DNA of 60,624 bases from CAZVNZ01 sp964628515 (GTDB taxonomy: Bacteria; Bacillota; Clostridia; Christensenellales; Christensenellaceae): positions 1 to 60,624 of the forward strand of contig CAZVNZ010000019.1 of NCBI GenBank assembly GCA_964628515.1, read 5' to 3'. The notes beneath the pieces are model-generated. The model was not told the origin of the DNA. It did not search any database and worked only from the letters and a program-made list of their open reading frames with translations. Positions 1 through 7,781 of the stretch are shown here, in pieces (position 1 is the stretch's first letter; each line of letters starts with the position of its first letter). The translations under genes and the position numbers were made by a program.

Positions 1-115
1 ATGCTAATTATTTTGCCATAGAAATGGAATTTACAGAAAATATTTCACAGAGCCGAAAACCAAATTCGCATACTCTTTTGTGGGTTGCTGATTTTTTGTG
101 GCACGATACAATTTT

Positions 116-412
116 TTATATCAAACACCCAAAATGCTCCTCAGCATACCCAAACACATCCACAGAAATATGCTCGCAAAAACTATCCGCGCTAATAAAA
201 ACATCGCACTCAATATCTGCAATATTTGATGGTGGAGGCACTTCCACTTTTTCTAAATATGCAATAAACAAATACCCTGCAAGGCAATCTACTGCCATTA
301 TTTTTGCCGCCTCTAAGGTGTCCGCACAGGTGGCAAGATGGTTTAAATCGGGAAAAACTATGCTGTACCCGTTTTTTTCTTTGTAAAAGCACGCAGGATA
401 TGTTACTTCCAT
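116..412 (-). CDS. hicB: HicB-family antitoxin
   Basis: The roughly 98-residue product starts MEVTYPACFYKEKNGYSIVF and continues with PDLNHLATCADTLEAA, the typical HicB-like fold (PF15919 type) built around a partially degraded RNase H-like core. The antitoxin is expected to bind and silence the HicA mRNA interferase and to repress its own promoter. I chose the internal ATG at 412 over an upstream in-frame ATG near 463 because HicB proteins begin with this YPA-F strand and the upstream extension lies inside hicA. It starts one base beyond the hicA stop, so the two are co-transcribed toxin first. No separate DNA-binding domain is obvious at the C terminus. Confidence 0.85.
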   Translation of the reverse strand: MEVTYPACFYKEKNGYSIVFPDLNHLATCADTLEAAKIMAVDCLAGYLFIAYLEKVEVPPPSNIADIECDVFISADSFCEHISVDVFGYAEEHFGCLI

Positions 413-413
413 T

Positions 414-647
414 TTATACCTCTGTTTTTTCGTGATAGTGTTTGTGGTGCGCCAAAACCGCATCGTAGTCTATTTGCGCCTGTTTAAAAACGGAATGAAC
501 CACGCCTACGGAAATATCCCCCGGGTGAGCCGGTATTGTCACCTTGTTTGGCTTGTTTTTGTTTATATATTGAAAATGGGAACCGGCTACGTGCTTCAGT
601 TCCCATCCATCTTGAATAATTATTTTTTCCAACTCTCTAAAGCTCAT
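414..647 (-). CDS. hicA: HicA-family mRNA interferase toxin
   Basis: This 77-residue protein carries the HicA double-stranded RNA-binding-like fold: an N-terminal helix (ELEKIIIQDGWEL), the catalytic segment KHVAGSHFQY with the conserved G-S-H histidine, and the strand VTIPAHPGDISVG. HicA enzymes cut mRNA and tmRNA and are held in check by HicB, which is encoded immediately downstream. The length (about 60-80 residues) is normal and the active-site histidine is present, so the toxin looks intact. No strong ribosome binding site is visible before the ATG at 647. No other mobile genes are seen beside it. Confidence 0.88.
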   Translation of the reverse strand: MSFRELEKIIIQDGWELKHVAGSHFQYINKNKPNKVTIPAHPGDISVGVVHSVFKQAQIDYDAVLAHHKHYHEKTEV

Positions 648-706
648 AATTTATTGTAACAATCCCGCTTTTTTTCATGGTGATGATGCTTAAAAAACCA
701 AGGTAA

Positions 707-1612
707 TTACATACCAATCAGGCTGTCTATATGCCCTACTAATTTGCCGATTTCAGGTTTGGATATTTGCTCGTCCGCACCTAAGTTTTTCCCTGCTTTA
801 TACATATCCTCGTTTATTAGCGAAGAGAATATTATAAGGGGAATATCTTTATATTTCGGATGCTCTTTAACTAATTTCGTAAGCCTGTGTCCGTCCATTT
901 TAGGCATTTCAATATCGGTTATAATGCACGCAATTTCCTTTCTGATGTCAGGCACATCCTCTATGCTCTCTATATACTCCCAAGCCTCAAGCCCGTTTGG
1001 AAAGGCTTTAACGTTGGTATATTCTGCCTTTGTTAAACACTCTATTATTAGTTTGGATAGCAGTTTGGAGTCCTCTGCAATTATTATTGGGCTTTTATCC
1101 CTTGTACGTACGCCTAAATTCTCAATTTCAGAGATTTGTATGCTTGTAGCAGGGGAAATATCTGCAACGATTTTTTCAAAATCAAGCACCGTCATAAGAT
1201 GATCTTCACATTTTGCGATGCCTGTTGTTGCCCCTTCCGCTCTGCCGTAAATTACGTTATCCGGCTCCTCGATATCCGCCCAAGAAACCCTTTTAATGCC
1301 TGTGATTGTGTGTACTCTAAAAGCGATATTCATATTATTGAAGTTTGTAATTATTATTAAAGATTTATCTTTATCCGCCGCAGGTAAGTCTAAATAACGG
1401 GATAAATCTATTATTGTTATAATATCTTCCCGTGGCTTAAAAATCCCCTCCACACACGGATGACAATTAGGCATAGCAACAATATCCGAAGGCAACATAA
1501 TTTCCCTTACTTTTGCAACATTTATGCCAAAATAATCTCCGGCGATGGTAAATTCCATAAGCTCGCACTTATTTGTTCCCGCTTCCATTGATAGTGTTTC
1601 TTGAATATCCAT
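707..1612 (-). CDS. cheV: CheV-type chemotaxis coupling protein (CheW-REC)
   Basis: The 301-residue protein has an N-terminal CheW domain (about residues 10-150) and a C-terminal receiver domain (about 175-298) with acidic pocket residues in IIIAEDS and the phospho-acceptor aspartate in CIITDIEMPKMDG. CheV couples chemoreceptors to CheA and is tuned by phosphorylation of its receiver. I chose the ATG at 1612, which has AAGGGG in front, over the ATG at 1633, which would leave a leader of about 15 bases and no ribosome binding site. No other chemotaxis or flagellar gene lies nearby, so it is an orphan acting on a system encoded elsewhere. Confidence 0.88.
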   Translation of the reverse strand: MDIQETLSMEAGTNKCELMEFTIAGDYFGINVAKVREIMLPSDIVAMPNCHPCVEGIFKPREDIITIIDLSRYLDLPAADKDKSLIIITNFNNMNIAFRVHTITGIKRVSWADIEEPDNVIYGRAEGATTGIAKCEDHLMTVLDFEKIVADISPATSIQISEIENLGVRTRDKSPIIIAEDSKLLSKLIIECLTKAEYTNVKAFPNGLEAWEYIESIEDVPDIRKEIACIITDIEMPKMDGHRLTKLVKEHPKYKDIPLIIFSSLINEDMYKAGKNLGADEQISKPEIGKLVGHIDSLIGM

Positions 1613-1655
1613 GGTTTTCCCCTTTTTAGACATTTTATATACTTATACAGTTAAT

Positions 1656-1684
1656 AGTATAGGTTTTTATAGTAGAGATGTCAA
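1656..1684 (-). promoter_or_regulatory. Sigma-A-type promoter of cheV
   Basis: Read leftward, TTGACA (1679-1684) is followed after exactly 17 bases by TATACT (1656-1661). Transcription would start near 1648 and give a leader of about 36 bases to the ATG at 1612, which supports that start codon. No sigma-D-type motility promoter was seen. Confidence 0.7.
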
Positions 1685-1811
1685 CATTTGTTTTTACCGA
1701 AAGGGCTAGCAAATTCCCATTATTTTTCCTATATGTTAAATTTTTCTATATTAAAGAGATTTGGGTTTTGCTTTAATAAGAAAATTAAAGGTACTCAACT
1801 TTATTAATATT

Positions 1812-1988
1812 TCACATAAAAACATTTACATAATCTTCCAATGTAAACACACTATTTCTTTTGTTTACCGTTATTTCTTTTAAAATACCGTCGGCGGTTA
1901 GTATTTTAATTGTACTGTTTATGCTTTGAACGGATAGATTTGCCAATTCGCTAAGCTCGTTTATGGTTGCAACCGGTTTATAGTACAT
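1812..1988 (-). pseudogene. C-terminal remnant of a Fic-family protein
   Basis: A 58-codon reading frame starts at the ATG at 1988 and ends with TGA at 1812. Its translation is a small winged-helix domain: a first helix INELSELANLS, a recognition-like helix VQSINSTIKIL, a turn TADGILKEITV, and an end KRNSVFTLEDYVNVF. This pattern, with K-R-N/K followed by a Y/F strand and a final hydrophobic helix, matches the tail domain of many Fic/DOC adenylyltransferases. The catalytic Fic motif HPFxxGNGR is absent and nothing in frame precedes it, so I read it as a remnant. A G-rich run in front of the ATG could act as a ribosome binding site, so a free-standing small DNA-binding protein is not excluded. 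Confidence 0.5.
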
Positions 1989-2025
1989 TGTGATATTTCA
2001 ATCTCCCCCTCCCCCAAATTCCCCC

Positions 2026-2054
2026 TTGACAAACCACCGCATAAGATATATAAT
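2026..2054 (+). promoter_or_regulatory. Consensus promoter of the SDR gene
   Basis: TTGACA (2026-2031) and TATAAT (2049-2054) are both perfect matches to the sigma-A consensus with a 17-base spacer. The start point would lie near 2061, just before the LacI-type operator, so this strong promoter is probably held off by repression. Confidence 0.8.
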
Positions 2055-2063
2055 TTAATAAAT

Positions 2064-2075
2064 TGAAACCTTTCA
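2064..2075 (+). promoter_or_regulatory. LacI-type operator, site 1
   Basis: TGAAACCTTTCA differs by one central base from the perfect palindrome TGAAACGTTTCA at 4193-4204. Both sit about 7-10 bases after a -10 box. They flank the LacI-family gene at 3107, so they are its most likely targets. A bound repressor here would block RNA polymerase at the start point. Confidence 0.6.
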
Positions 2076-2116
2076 TTTTTAAAAGAACACCATTAAAAAA
2101 CGGAGTGGAGGATTTT

Positions 2117-2944
2117 ATGATAACATCAAGACAACCTATTTTAGGCAGATTTGAAGGTAAAACGGTAATAATTACCGGCGGCACCTCGGGCATTGGTCAA
2201 AGTGTTGCGGAAGAAATGTGCAAAGAAGGCGCTTTTGCAGTTTTTACCGGCAGGAGCGACGGCGGCTACGAGGTGGAAAAACAATTTAAGGAAAAGGGCT
2301 ATAAATGCTGTTTTATGAAGGGGGATATGGCAAACGAGGAATTTTGCAAGCAAACGGTAGATAAAGCGGTAGAGCTTACGGGCAAGGTAAATTATTTGTT
2401 TAACAACGCATTTTCCTTTTTGGGAAAAGGCGAGGACGTAACCACCGAGGATTTTTTAACAACCTATACAACAGGCCCCTTTGCCTATGCAAGAATGGTG
2501 CAGTATTGCACACCCTATATGCGTAAAGAGGGTGGTGGCTCGGTAGTAAATATGAGCAGTATTTCCGCTCACATTGCTCAATGCAACAGATGGACGTACA
2601 ATTCCGCAAAAGGTGCGGTAAATATGATGACAAAATGTATGGCGCTGGATTTAGGCACGGACAACATAAGAGTAAACAGCGTTTCTCCGGCATACACCTG
2701 GACAAGAGAGCTGGAAAGAGGGGCAAATTTAGACGGTGGCAGAGCAAAGTGGGACCCAATCTGGGGCAAACTCCATATGCTCAGAAGATGCGCAGAAGCG
2801 GTGGAAGTGGCGGCACCCATACTGTTTTTATTTAGTGATGATGCCTCCTTTATTACAGGTAGCGATATTGCAATAGACGGTGGGTACTTAGGAATAGGCT
2901 GCGAAGGCATTGGAGACAAAACCTCCAACGCAGGCAGTGTGTAA
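2117..2944 (+). CDS. SDR-family oxidoreductase
   Basis: This 275-residue classical short-chain dehydrogenase has the cofactor motif TGGTSGIG at about residues 20-27, the NNA-type motif FNNAFSF, the catalytic serine region MSSIS and the YNSAKG active-site Tyr/Lys pair. It should oxidise or reduce a hydroxyl group with NAD(P). A neighbouring mutarotase and lactonase make a sugar 1-dehydrogenase plausible, but substrate cannot be read from sequence. I chose the ATG at 2117 because GTGGAGGA lies 5 bases upstream. The longer frame from 2063 would run through the operator. It stands alone behind its own consensus promoter, before the divergently controlled-looking but co-directional LacI gene. Confidence 0.88.
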   Translation: MITSRQPILGRFEGKTVIITGGTSGIGQSVAEEMCKEGAFAVFTGRSDGGYEVEKQFKEKGYKCCFMKGDMANEEFCKQTVDKAVELTGKVNYLFNNAFSFLGKGEDVTTEDFLTTYTTGPFAYARMVQYCTPYMRKEGGGSVVNMSSISAHIAQCNRWTYNSAKGAVNMMTKCMALDLGTDNIRVNSVSPAYTWTRELERGANLDGGRAKWDPIWGKLHMLRRCAEAVEVAAPILFLFSDDASFITGSDIAIDGGYLGIGCEGIGDKTSNAGSV

Positions 2945-3106
2945 CATTTTTTCCGCTGTAACATAATTGCATATATAATAAGGTAGGTATATGCACCTAC
3001 TTACTGCATCACCATAAAAAAACTGCCTTATAAACAAGTTGACAACTGCATAACATAAATGTAATATAGAACTTAAATACAGCAAATATTTAAGATTGGA
3101 AATGTT

Positions 3107-4150
3107 ATGAGCGCAAAAAAAATTAAAAAATCGGCAACAATAATCGATGTGGCAAAAAAGGCAGGGGTATCCGTAGGCACGGTATCTAACGTAATCAACA
3201 AAACGGTTACCGTTTCGGATATTACGCTAAAAAAGGTAAACGACGCAATAAAACAGCTTAAATTTAAGCCAAACGATATTGCACGGAGCCTACGCTCCAC
3301 AAACACTAAATTAATTGGCTTGTTAGTGCCCGATATTACGGACTTCTACATGAATATAGCCAAAAATTTTATGAAACTTGCCTACGAAAACGGCTACACC
3401 GTACTACTTTTGGATTACGACTACTACTACAAAAGAGAAATTTCTCAGTTGGAAATGTTGCTGGAAAAACGTGTAAGCGGTGCAATAATAATGGGTGGCA
3501 GCCACGACGACGAATATCTTAAAAAACTAAGTAAGGAAGGCTTAAAAATGCTGCTACTGGACAGACGCATAAGCGACAGCGATATTTCTTCCATAGAGTT
3601 TGATAACGTGTCTACAATAAGAAGGCTTATCGGAGAGCTTAACAAAAACGGTTATAAGCGGATAGGCTTTATCTCCGAAACAATAGCCATGACAAACTTA
3701 GAGGACAGATACAAGGGTTTTTTAAGGGGGATGACGGAAAACAGACTAAAAATAAACGAAGAGCACATATACATTTATAAAGAACTGCAATTAGACAAAA
3801 GACGTCACGGTTTTGAGATTATGAAGGAGCTTTTAGACAATCAACCTTTGGAAAAACTGCCACAGGTGTTTATTGCTACCTCGGATTTTATTGCGGCAGG
3901 GGCTATGGATGCCATTAGAGAAAAAGGCTACTCCATACCTGATGATATTGCAATTACAGGCTTTGACAACAGCGTAATTTCCGAATACACCACTCCCACA
4001 CTAACTACGGTTATGCAAGACTCCATGGCAATGGGCAAACTTGCGTGGGATATTATGCAGGGTATGATAAGCGAAAGCGCACCGGTTAAAAGGCAAATGC
4101 TCCTATCTCAAGAAATACTTTTTAGAAATTCTTGCAAAATAAAAAAATAA
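3107..4150 (+). CDS. LacI-family transcriptional regulator
   Basis: The 347-residue protein has a LacI helix-turn-helix at about residues 9-35 (TIIDVAKKAGVSVGTVSNVI), the hinge helix PNDIARSLRS and a periplasmic-binding-protein-like effector domain ending FDNSVISEYTTPTLTTV. It should repress its targets until a sugar ligand binds. The two TGAAAC-CTTTCA-type operators on either side of it (2064 and 4193) are the likely targets, placing the SDR gene and the URO-D operon in one regulon. The ribosome binding site is weak (GGAAA). A 6-bp hairpin at 2983-3000 precedes it but lacks a T-run. Confidence 0.9.
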   Translation: MSAKKIKKSATIIDVAKKAGVSVGTVSNVINKTVTVSDITLKKVNDAIKQLKFKPNDIARSLRSTNTKLIGLLVPDITDFYMNIAKNFMKLAYENGYTVLLLDYDYYYKREISQLEMLLEKRVSGAIIMGGSHDDEYLKKLSKEGLKMLLLDRRISDSDISSIEFDNVSTIRRLIGELNKNGYKRIGFISETIAMTNLEDRYKGFLRGMTENRLKINEEHIYIYKELQLDKRRHGFEIMKELLDNQPLEKLPQVFIATSDFIAAGAMDAIREKGYSIPDDIAITGFDNSVISEYTTPTLTTVMQDSMAMGKLAWDIMQGMISESAPVKRQMLLSQEILFRNSCKIKK

Positions 4151-4180
4151 TACAGTACATCAATAACATAACTTAAAAAA

Positions 4181-4204
4181 TATAATTATTTATGAAACGT
4201 TTCA
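4181..4204 (+). promoter_or_regulatory. -10 box plus LacI-type operator, site 2
   Basis: TATAAT (4181-4186) is followed 6 bases later by the perfect 12-bp palindrome TGAAACGTTTCA (4193-4204). The -35 region is poor (CATCAA at 4158-4163). The arrangement repeats that of site 1, where the operator lies 9 bases after the -10 box, and it stands just before the ribosome binding site of the first URO-D gene. It should control the whole 4235-11307 gene run. Confidence 0.65.
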
Positions 4205-4234
4205 ATAAAATTTGCTACATAAGGAGGAATAACA

Positions 4235-5311
4235 ATGAGCGAATTATGGAAGCCGGATAAAAACAGGTTAATCGCAACACTAAGGGGGGAAATACCCGAC
4301 AGAGTACCTAATTTTGAGGTATTGATGGAAGAACGCAATGTAGACGCAATTTTAGGCAGAAAGGTGGGCAGTACCATGGCGGCATCTCGTGGTGCCAGCG
4401 ATGCAGATGTATTTTTGCCACCGCCAATGTCTGCAAAAGACTACATAGAAGTGGTTAATTATACAGGTCAAGACAGTTTAGTACTGGAATCCTTATGGGC
4501 ACCCTTTAAAGTAGAGGACGAAGAGGGTAAACTGCACTCGGCAGAGCACGGTGTGGTAAAGAGTTGGGAGGATTTAGACAAAATAATCCTCCCCGAATGG
4601 GAGAGGGATATAATCCCCCGCAAAAAATATTTGGAAGAATATGTGGAGGCGGTAAAAGGCACAAACATAGGTGTAACCTATATGACAGGCACATTTTTCC
4701 AGTATTGCTATCAATTTCTTGTAGGCTTTGAGGATTTTTGCGCCATGGTGTACGAGGACAGAGAGCTTTTAGAAACAATTATGGATACCGCCATGGATTT
4801 TTACGTAAAGATGACGGAAATCGCCATTAACGCAGGTGTGGACGTAATGTTTTTTGCAGACGACGTGGCATACAGAACAGGCACTTTTATGAATCCCCAA
4901 GTATTTAAAGAGTTGTGGTTCCCACGTATGAAAAAACTTATAGATATGGCAAAAGAGGCAGGGCTACCCGTAATGTTCCACAGTTGCGGAAATCTTAACG
5001 ATATTATGGAGGACGTAATAGCACAGTTAGGCATAGATTGCCTCTACCCCGTAGAGCCTTATTGCATGGATATTTACGATATTAAACCGCGTTACGAAAG
5101 CCAATTTTGCATAGCAGGTAATTTAGATATTGCAGGGCCTTTTGCCTTTGGCACACCGGAGGAGGCTTACGATGCGGCAAAAGAATTAATATTTAGGCTA
5201 AAGCCCAACGGCAGATACATCTTTGCATCCAGCCACAGCATAACGGACGATATTTCTCCGGAAAATTACAATGCGGTGCTTAAAGCCTTACACGACTATG
5301 GAGTGTACTAA
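4235..5311 (+). CDS. URO-D superfamily protein 1 (methyltransferase-like, zinc motif kept)
   Basis: The 358-residue protein belongs to the uroporphyrinogen decarboxylase superfamily (PF01208), the fold of corrinoid methyltransferases MtaA, MtbA and CmuA. The zinc-type HxCG motif is present as FHSCGN (His249, Cys251). The third ligand, a cysteine in MtaA-type enzymes, is replaced here by a serine-histidine pair in FASSHSITDDISPEN (His334). No haem-pathway gene is nearby, so true HemE function is unlikely. A strong AAGGAGG precedes the ATG. It is first in a co-directional run whose gaps are mostly under 70 bases. It could transfer a methyl group or act on a carboxylated substrate. The substrate is unknown. 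Confidence 0.85.
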   Translation: MSELWKPDKNRLIATLRGEIPDRVPNFEVLMEERNVDAILGRKVGSTMAASRGASDADVFLPPPMSAKDYIEVVNYTGQDSLVLESLWAPFKVEDEEGKLHSAEHGVVKSWEDLDKIILPEWERDIIPRKKYLEEYVEAVKGTNIGVTYMTGTFFQYCYQFLVGFEDFCAMVYEDRELLETIMDTAMDFYVKMTEIAINAGVDVMFFADDVAYRTGTFMNPQVFKELWFPRMKKLIDMAKEAGLPVMFHSCGNLNDIMEDVIAQLGIDCLYPVEPYCMDIYDIKPRYESQFCIAGNLDIAGPFAFGTPEEAYDAAKELIFRLKPNGRYIFASSHSITDDISPENYNAVLKALHDYGVY

Positions 5312-5315
5312 GCCT

Positions 5316-5687
5316 ATGAATAAATATTGTATGGTACTAACACTTAAAGCAGAGCATATGGAAGAATATGTTGCTCTCCATAAAAACCCGTGGCCGGAAA
5401 TACTTTTTGCAATAAAAAAAGCAGGGGCGGAGGAGCTTGTAATTTTTAAATGGGAAAATAATTCCATAGTGTTTTTCGAGTGCGAGGATTTAGATAAATT
5501 CTACGAAAACTACGGCAAAATAAGTGTTGTGCAAAAATGGAATCAACACACGGCACCGTGGTTTGACACCAGCCCACATCTATCCGCCAACAAAGAAAAT
5601 TTAGAAAAGATTTTCGATTATAAAGAACAGCTATCCGAGTTACTTAAAGAAAGCGAATGTGGTTGCGGTTACAAAGCACCCAACTAA
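5316..5687 (+). CDS. L-rhamnose mutarotase-like protein (RhaM/YiiL family)
   Basis: This 124-residue protein fits the dimeric alpha-beta barrel mutarotase family PF05336: the active-site signature LKAEHMEEYVALHKNPWPE is followed by FKWENNSIVFFECED and WNQHTAPWFD. Such enzymes interconvert alpha and beta anomers of L-rhamnose and relatives, feeding sugar isomerases or dehydrogenases. Of two close ATG codons (5298 and 5316) I prefer 5316, which fits the usual N terminus MNKYCMVLTLK. It starts 4 bases after the URO-D 1 stop. The tail ESECGCGYKAPN is unusually cysteine-rich. It is the best clue that the island handles a deoxy sugar. Confidence 0.85.
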   Translation: MNKYCMVLTLKAEHMEEYVALHKNPWPEILFAIKKAGAEELVIFKWENNSIVFFECEDLDKFYENYGKISVVQKWNQHTAPWFDTSPHLSANKENLEKIFDYKEQLSELLKESECGCGYKAPN

Positions 5688-5704
5688 TTTAAAAGAGGTA
5701 TACT

Positions 5705-6883
5705 ATGAATATTATAGAAATTGGTATAGATTACGCAGAAATACTTGACAGAAAAGCACGTTGCGATATGCAAAGAAAGTTTCAAAAGCCGGACAGAGTG
5801 CCTGTACTGCCTTTGGTAGACACTTGGTATTGGTTGCCACAAACCGGCTACACATACGAAAAATACTTTAGCAGTGGGCAAAATATGATGGAAGCCCAAC
5901 TCCAAGGGCTAAAGTGGTTTTACGAAAATGTAAAGTCCGACCATCACAGATTTCCTATAACACCGCTGTTTGCTTACGTTTCCGAGGCAGAAACTTTCGG
6001 TTGCGAGGTGGAGTACCGCAAAAACGATATTCCGTGGGTAAAATCTCATTGTATTAATAATGATGATGATTTAGACAGGTTGGAAAAACTTGATTTTATA
6101 CACACCGGCGCCCATGGCAGAGAGGTAAAATACAGGGAGGATATGCTTAAAATCGCAGGTAATTATAAAATACGTTTTAAAGATGGGCACGAAATGGGCA
6201 TTAAAGACAACATCAAGTTAGGGCTTTACAACTACTCTTATTCGTACGGCAATCCCGGAGTGGGTGTTGCAGGGGCAACCATTGGCACCATGCTTAACGC
6301 AAACGATATTAGAGGCATGGAAAATATTATGGTGGATATGTTAGATGCTCCTGAGTTTGCTCACAGATTACTAAGCATCATCACGGATAAAATAATCAGT
6401 TGGATTGAGTACACAAAAGAGGTATGCGGAGAGCCAAAGGAAGGGGTATTTATAGGAGACGACGGTGCGGCAAACCTGTCTCCCGCAACCTACGAGGAGT
6501 TTTTGCTACCCTACCAAAAGCGCATTAAAGAGCATTTTGGTGGTTACACCAGTTTTCATGGGGATGCTAAGGCACACCATATATTCCCCTACCTTGCAAA
6601 CGAGTTAAAAATAGACGATTTTTCCGGCTTTAGCTATTTAGACGACCCGGAGCTCGTGCGTGAATATTTTTGCGGAAAAACGGTACTTTGCGGAAATGTA
6701 GACCCAATGGCAATGGAGTCGGGCACTCCGCAGAGTGTTATGGAGCTTGCAAAAACCGCCATAGACAACTACGCATCATACAGTGGATTTTTCCTAAAGG
6801 ACGGAGACAACATAACCCCCAAAACCCCCTTAGAAAATGTAAACGCATTATACGAGGCGGCGGTTAAATACGGTAAATATTAA
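5705..6883 (+). CDS. URO-D superfamily protein 2 (zinc motif altered)
   Basis: This 392-residue protein has the URO-D fold, with an N-terminal FQKPDRVPVLPLVDTWYW segment and a barrel ending GFFLKDGDNITPKTPLENVN. At the place of the HxCG metal motif it has FHGDAKAHH (His285), so the cysteine ligand is gone. The late GDNITP segment replaces the cysteine or SH of its relatives. It therefore differs in metal site from URO-D 1 and 3 and may not be a canonical methyltransferase. AGAGGT precedes the ATG at the normal distance. It follows the mutarotase gene by 17 bases, in the same operon. Confidence 0.82.
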   Translation: MNIIEIGIDYAEILDRKARCDMQRKFQKPDRVPVLPLVDTWYWLPQTGYTYEKYFSSGQNMMEAQLQGLKWFYENVKSDHHRFPITPLFAYVSEAETFGCEVEYRKNDIPWVKSHCINNDDDLDRLEKLDFIHTGAHGREVKYREDMLKIAGNYKIRFKDGHEMGIKDNIKLGLYNYSYSYGNPGVGVAGATIGTMLNANDIRGMENIMVDMLDAPEFAHRLLSIITDKIISWIEYTKEVCGEPKEGVFIGDDGAANLSPATYEEFLLPYQKRIKEHFGGYTSFHGDAKAHHIFPYLANELKIDDFSGFSYLDDPELVREYFCGKTVLCGNVDPMAMESGTPQSVMELAKTAIDNYASYSGFFLKDGDNITPKTPLENVNALYEAAVKYGKY

Positions 6884-6910
6884 ATTTTTTGAATATATAA
6901 GAGGTAGAAA

Positions 6911-7714
6911 ATGACAAACGAGCAACTGTTTACACTACGGTTTAACTTTCAAAATATGCTAAGACTGCCCGTAGACCCTTACGATTACAACCGCATCGCC
7001 AATATTTTAAATATTGATGATGGTGATGACGTAAAAAAGGCTTTAGACCACTTTACCGAGGTAAATAAGAAAACTGCGGAAGAGTTGGCATGCAAATACG
7101 ATGTAGACTCCCTAAAAAACAAAGAGTTGACGGTGGTTTTTGCAGGGGATTCCGTAACAAGCGACCGACTGAGCTATATGAACATTCTAAAAGAGGTGTT
7201 TGCCCATAATAAAGGTATAAAGCTTTTAGACAGCGCCGTTTCCGGTTGGCGTAGCGGAGATATTGTGCAAGAAATTTATCCTTATATATTAAACAAGCCA
7301 AGCGATGTACTTGTTTATGCTTTTGGCACCAACGATGTACGCACCATAAACGCAAATGCCCAAATGCGAGTAACAAGTGAGGCGGAATTTCAAAAAAACA
7401 TAGCCTTTGTACTAAGCTGTGTACAAGAGAGAATAATAATATTAAACACCCTTGCCCCCGTAAGCTTTGAAAAATCAAAAAAGGCCTACGGGGAAAATGG
7501 GTGGGAATTTCCCAAAGAAAATTGGTACGCCTACAACAATATTGTAAGAAAAACGGCAGCCGAGCATAACTGTATGCTCAACGACACGGAAAAATTGTTT
7601 GACGAATGTGCTCAAAACAACATAGATGTATTCCACGAAGACGGAGTGCATCTAAACGAAACAGGGCAAAAGCTAATAGCGGAAAATCTGATAAAACTAT
7701 TACTAAAACTGTAA
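6911..7714 (+). CDS. SGNH/GDSL-type hydrolase, cytoplasmic
   Basis: All SGNH blocks can be seen in this 267-residue protein: block I FAGDSVTSDR with the nucleophile serine, the block II glycine around SGWRSGDIV, block III FGTNDVR with the conserved asparagine, and block V EDGVHLNETG with the Asp-x-x-His pair. Enzymes of this class remove acetyl or other acyl esters, often from carbohydrates. There is no signal peptide, so it would act on an imported substrate. About 70 residues precede block I, which is longer than usual. It lies between two URO-D genes, behind an AGAGGT ribosome binding site. Confidence 0.85.
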   Translation: MTNEQLFTLRFNFQNMLRLPVDPYDYNRIANILNIDDGDDVKKALDHFTEVNKKTAEELACKYDVDSLKNKELTVVFAGDSVTSDRLSYMNILKEVFAHNKGIKLLDSAVSGWRSGDIVQEIYPYILNKPSDVLVYAFGTNDVRTINANAQMRVTSEAEFQKNIAFVLSCVQERIIILNTLAPVSFEKSKKAYGENGWEFPKENWYAYNNIVRKTAAEHNCMLNDTEKLFDECAQNNIDVFHEDGVHLNETGQKLIAENLIKLLLKL

Positions 7715-7781
7715 CAGCTATAAAAATTAGGCTGAATTAAAAATATAAAAGCAATAAAAAGCTAATTTAGAGGTATAAAAT

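Noticed and set aside
4235..5311. True HemE (uroporphyrinogen decarboxylase of haem synthesis)
   Set aside because: No other haem or sirohaem gene is nearby, the protein carries the HxCG motif of methyltransferases and it lies in a sugar island.
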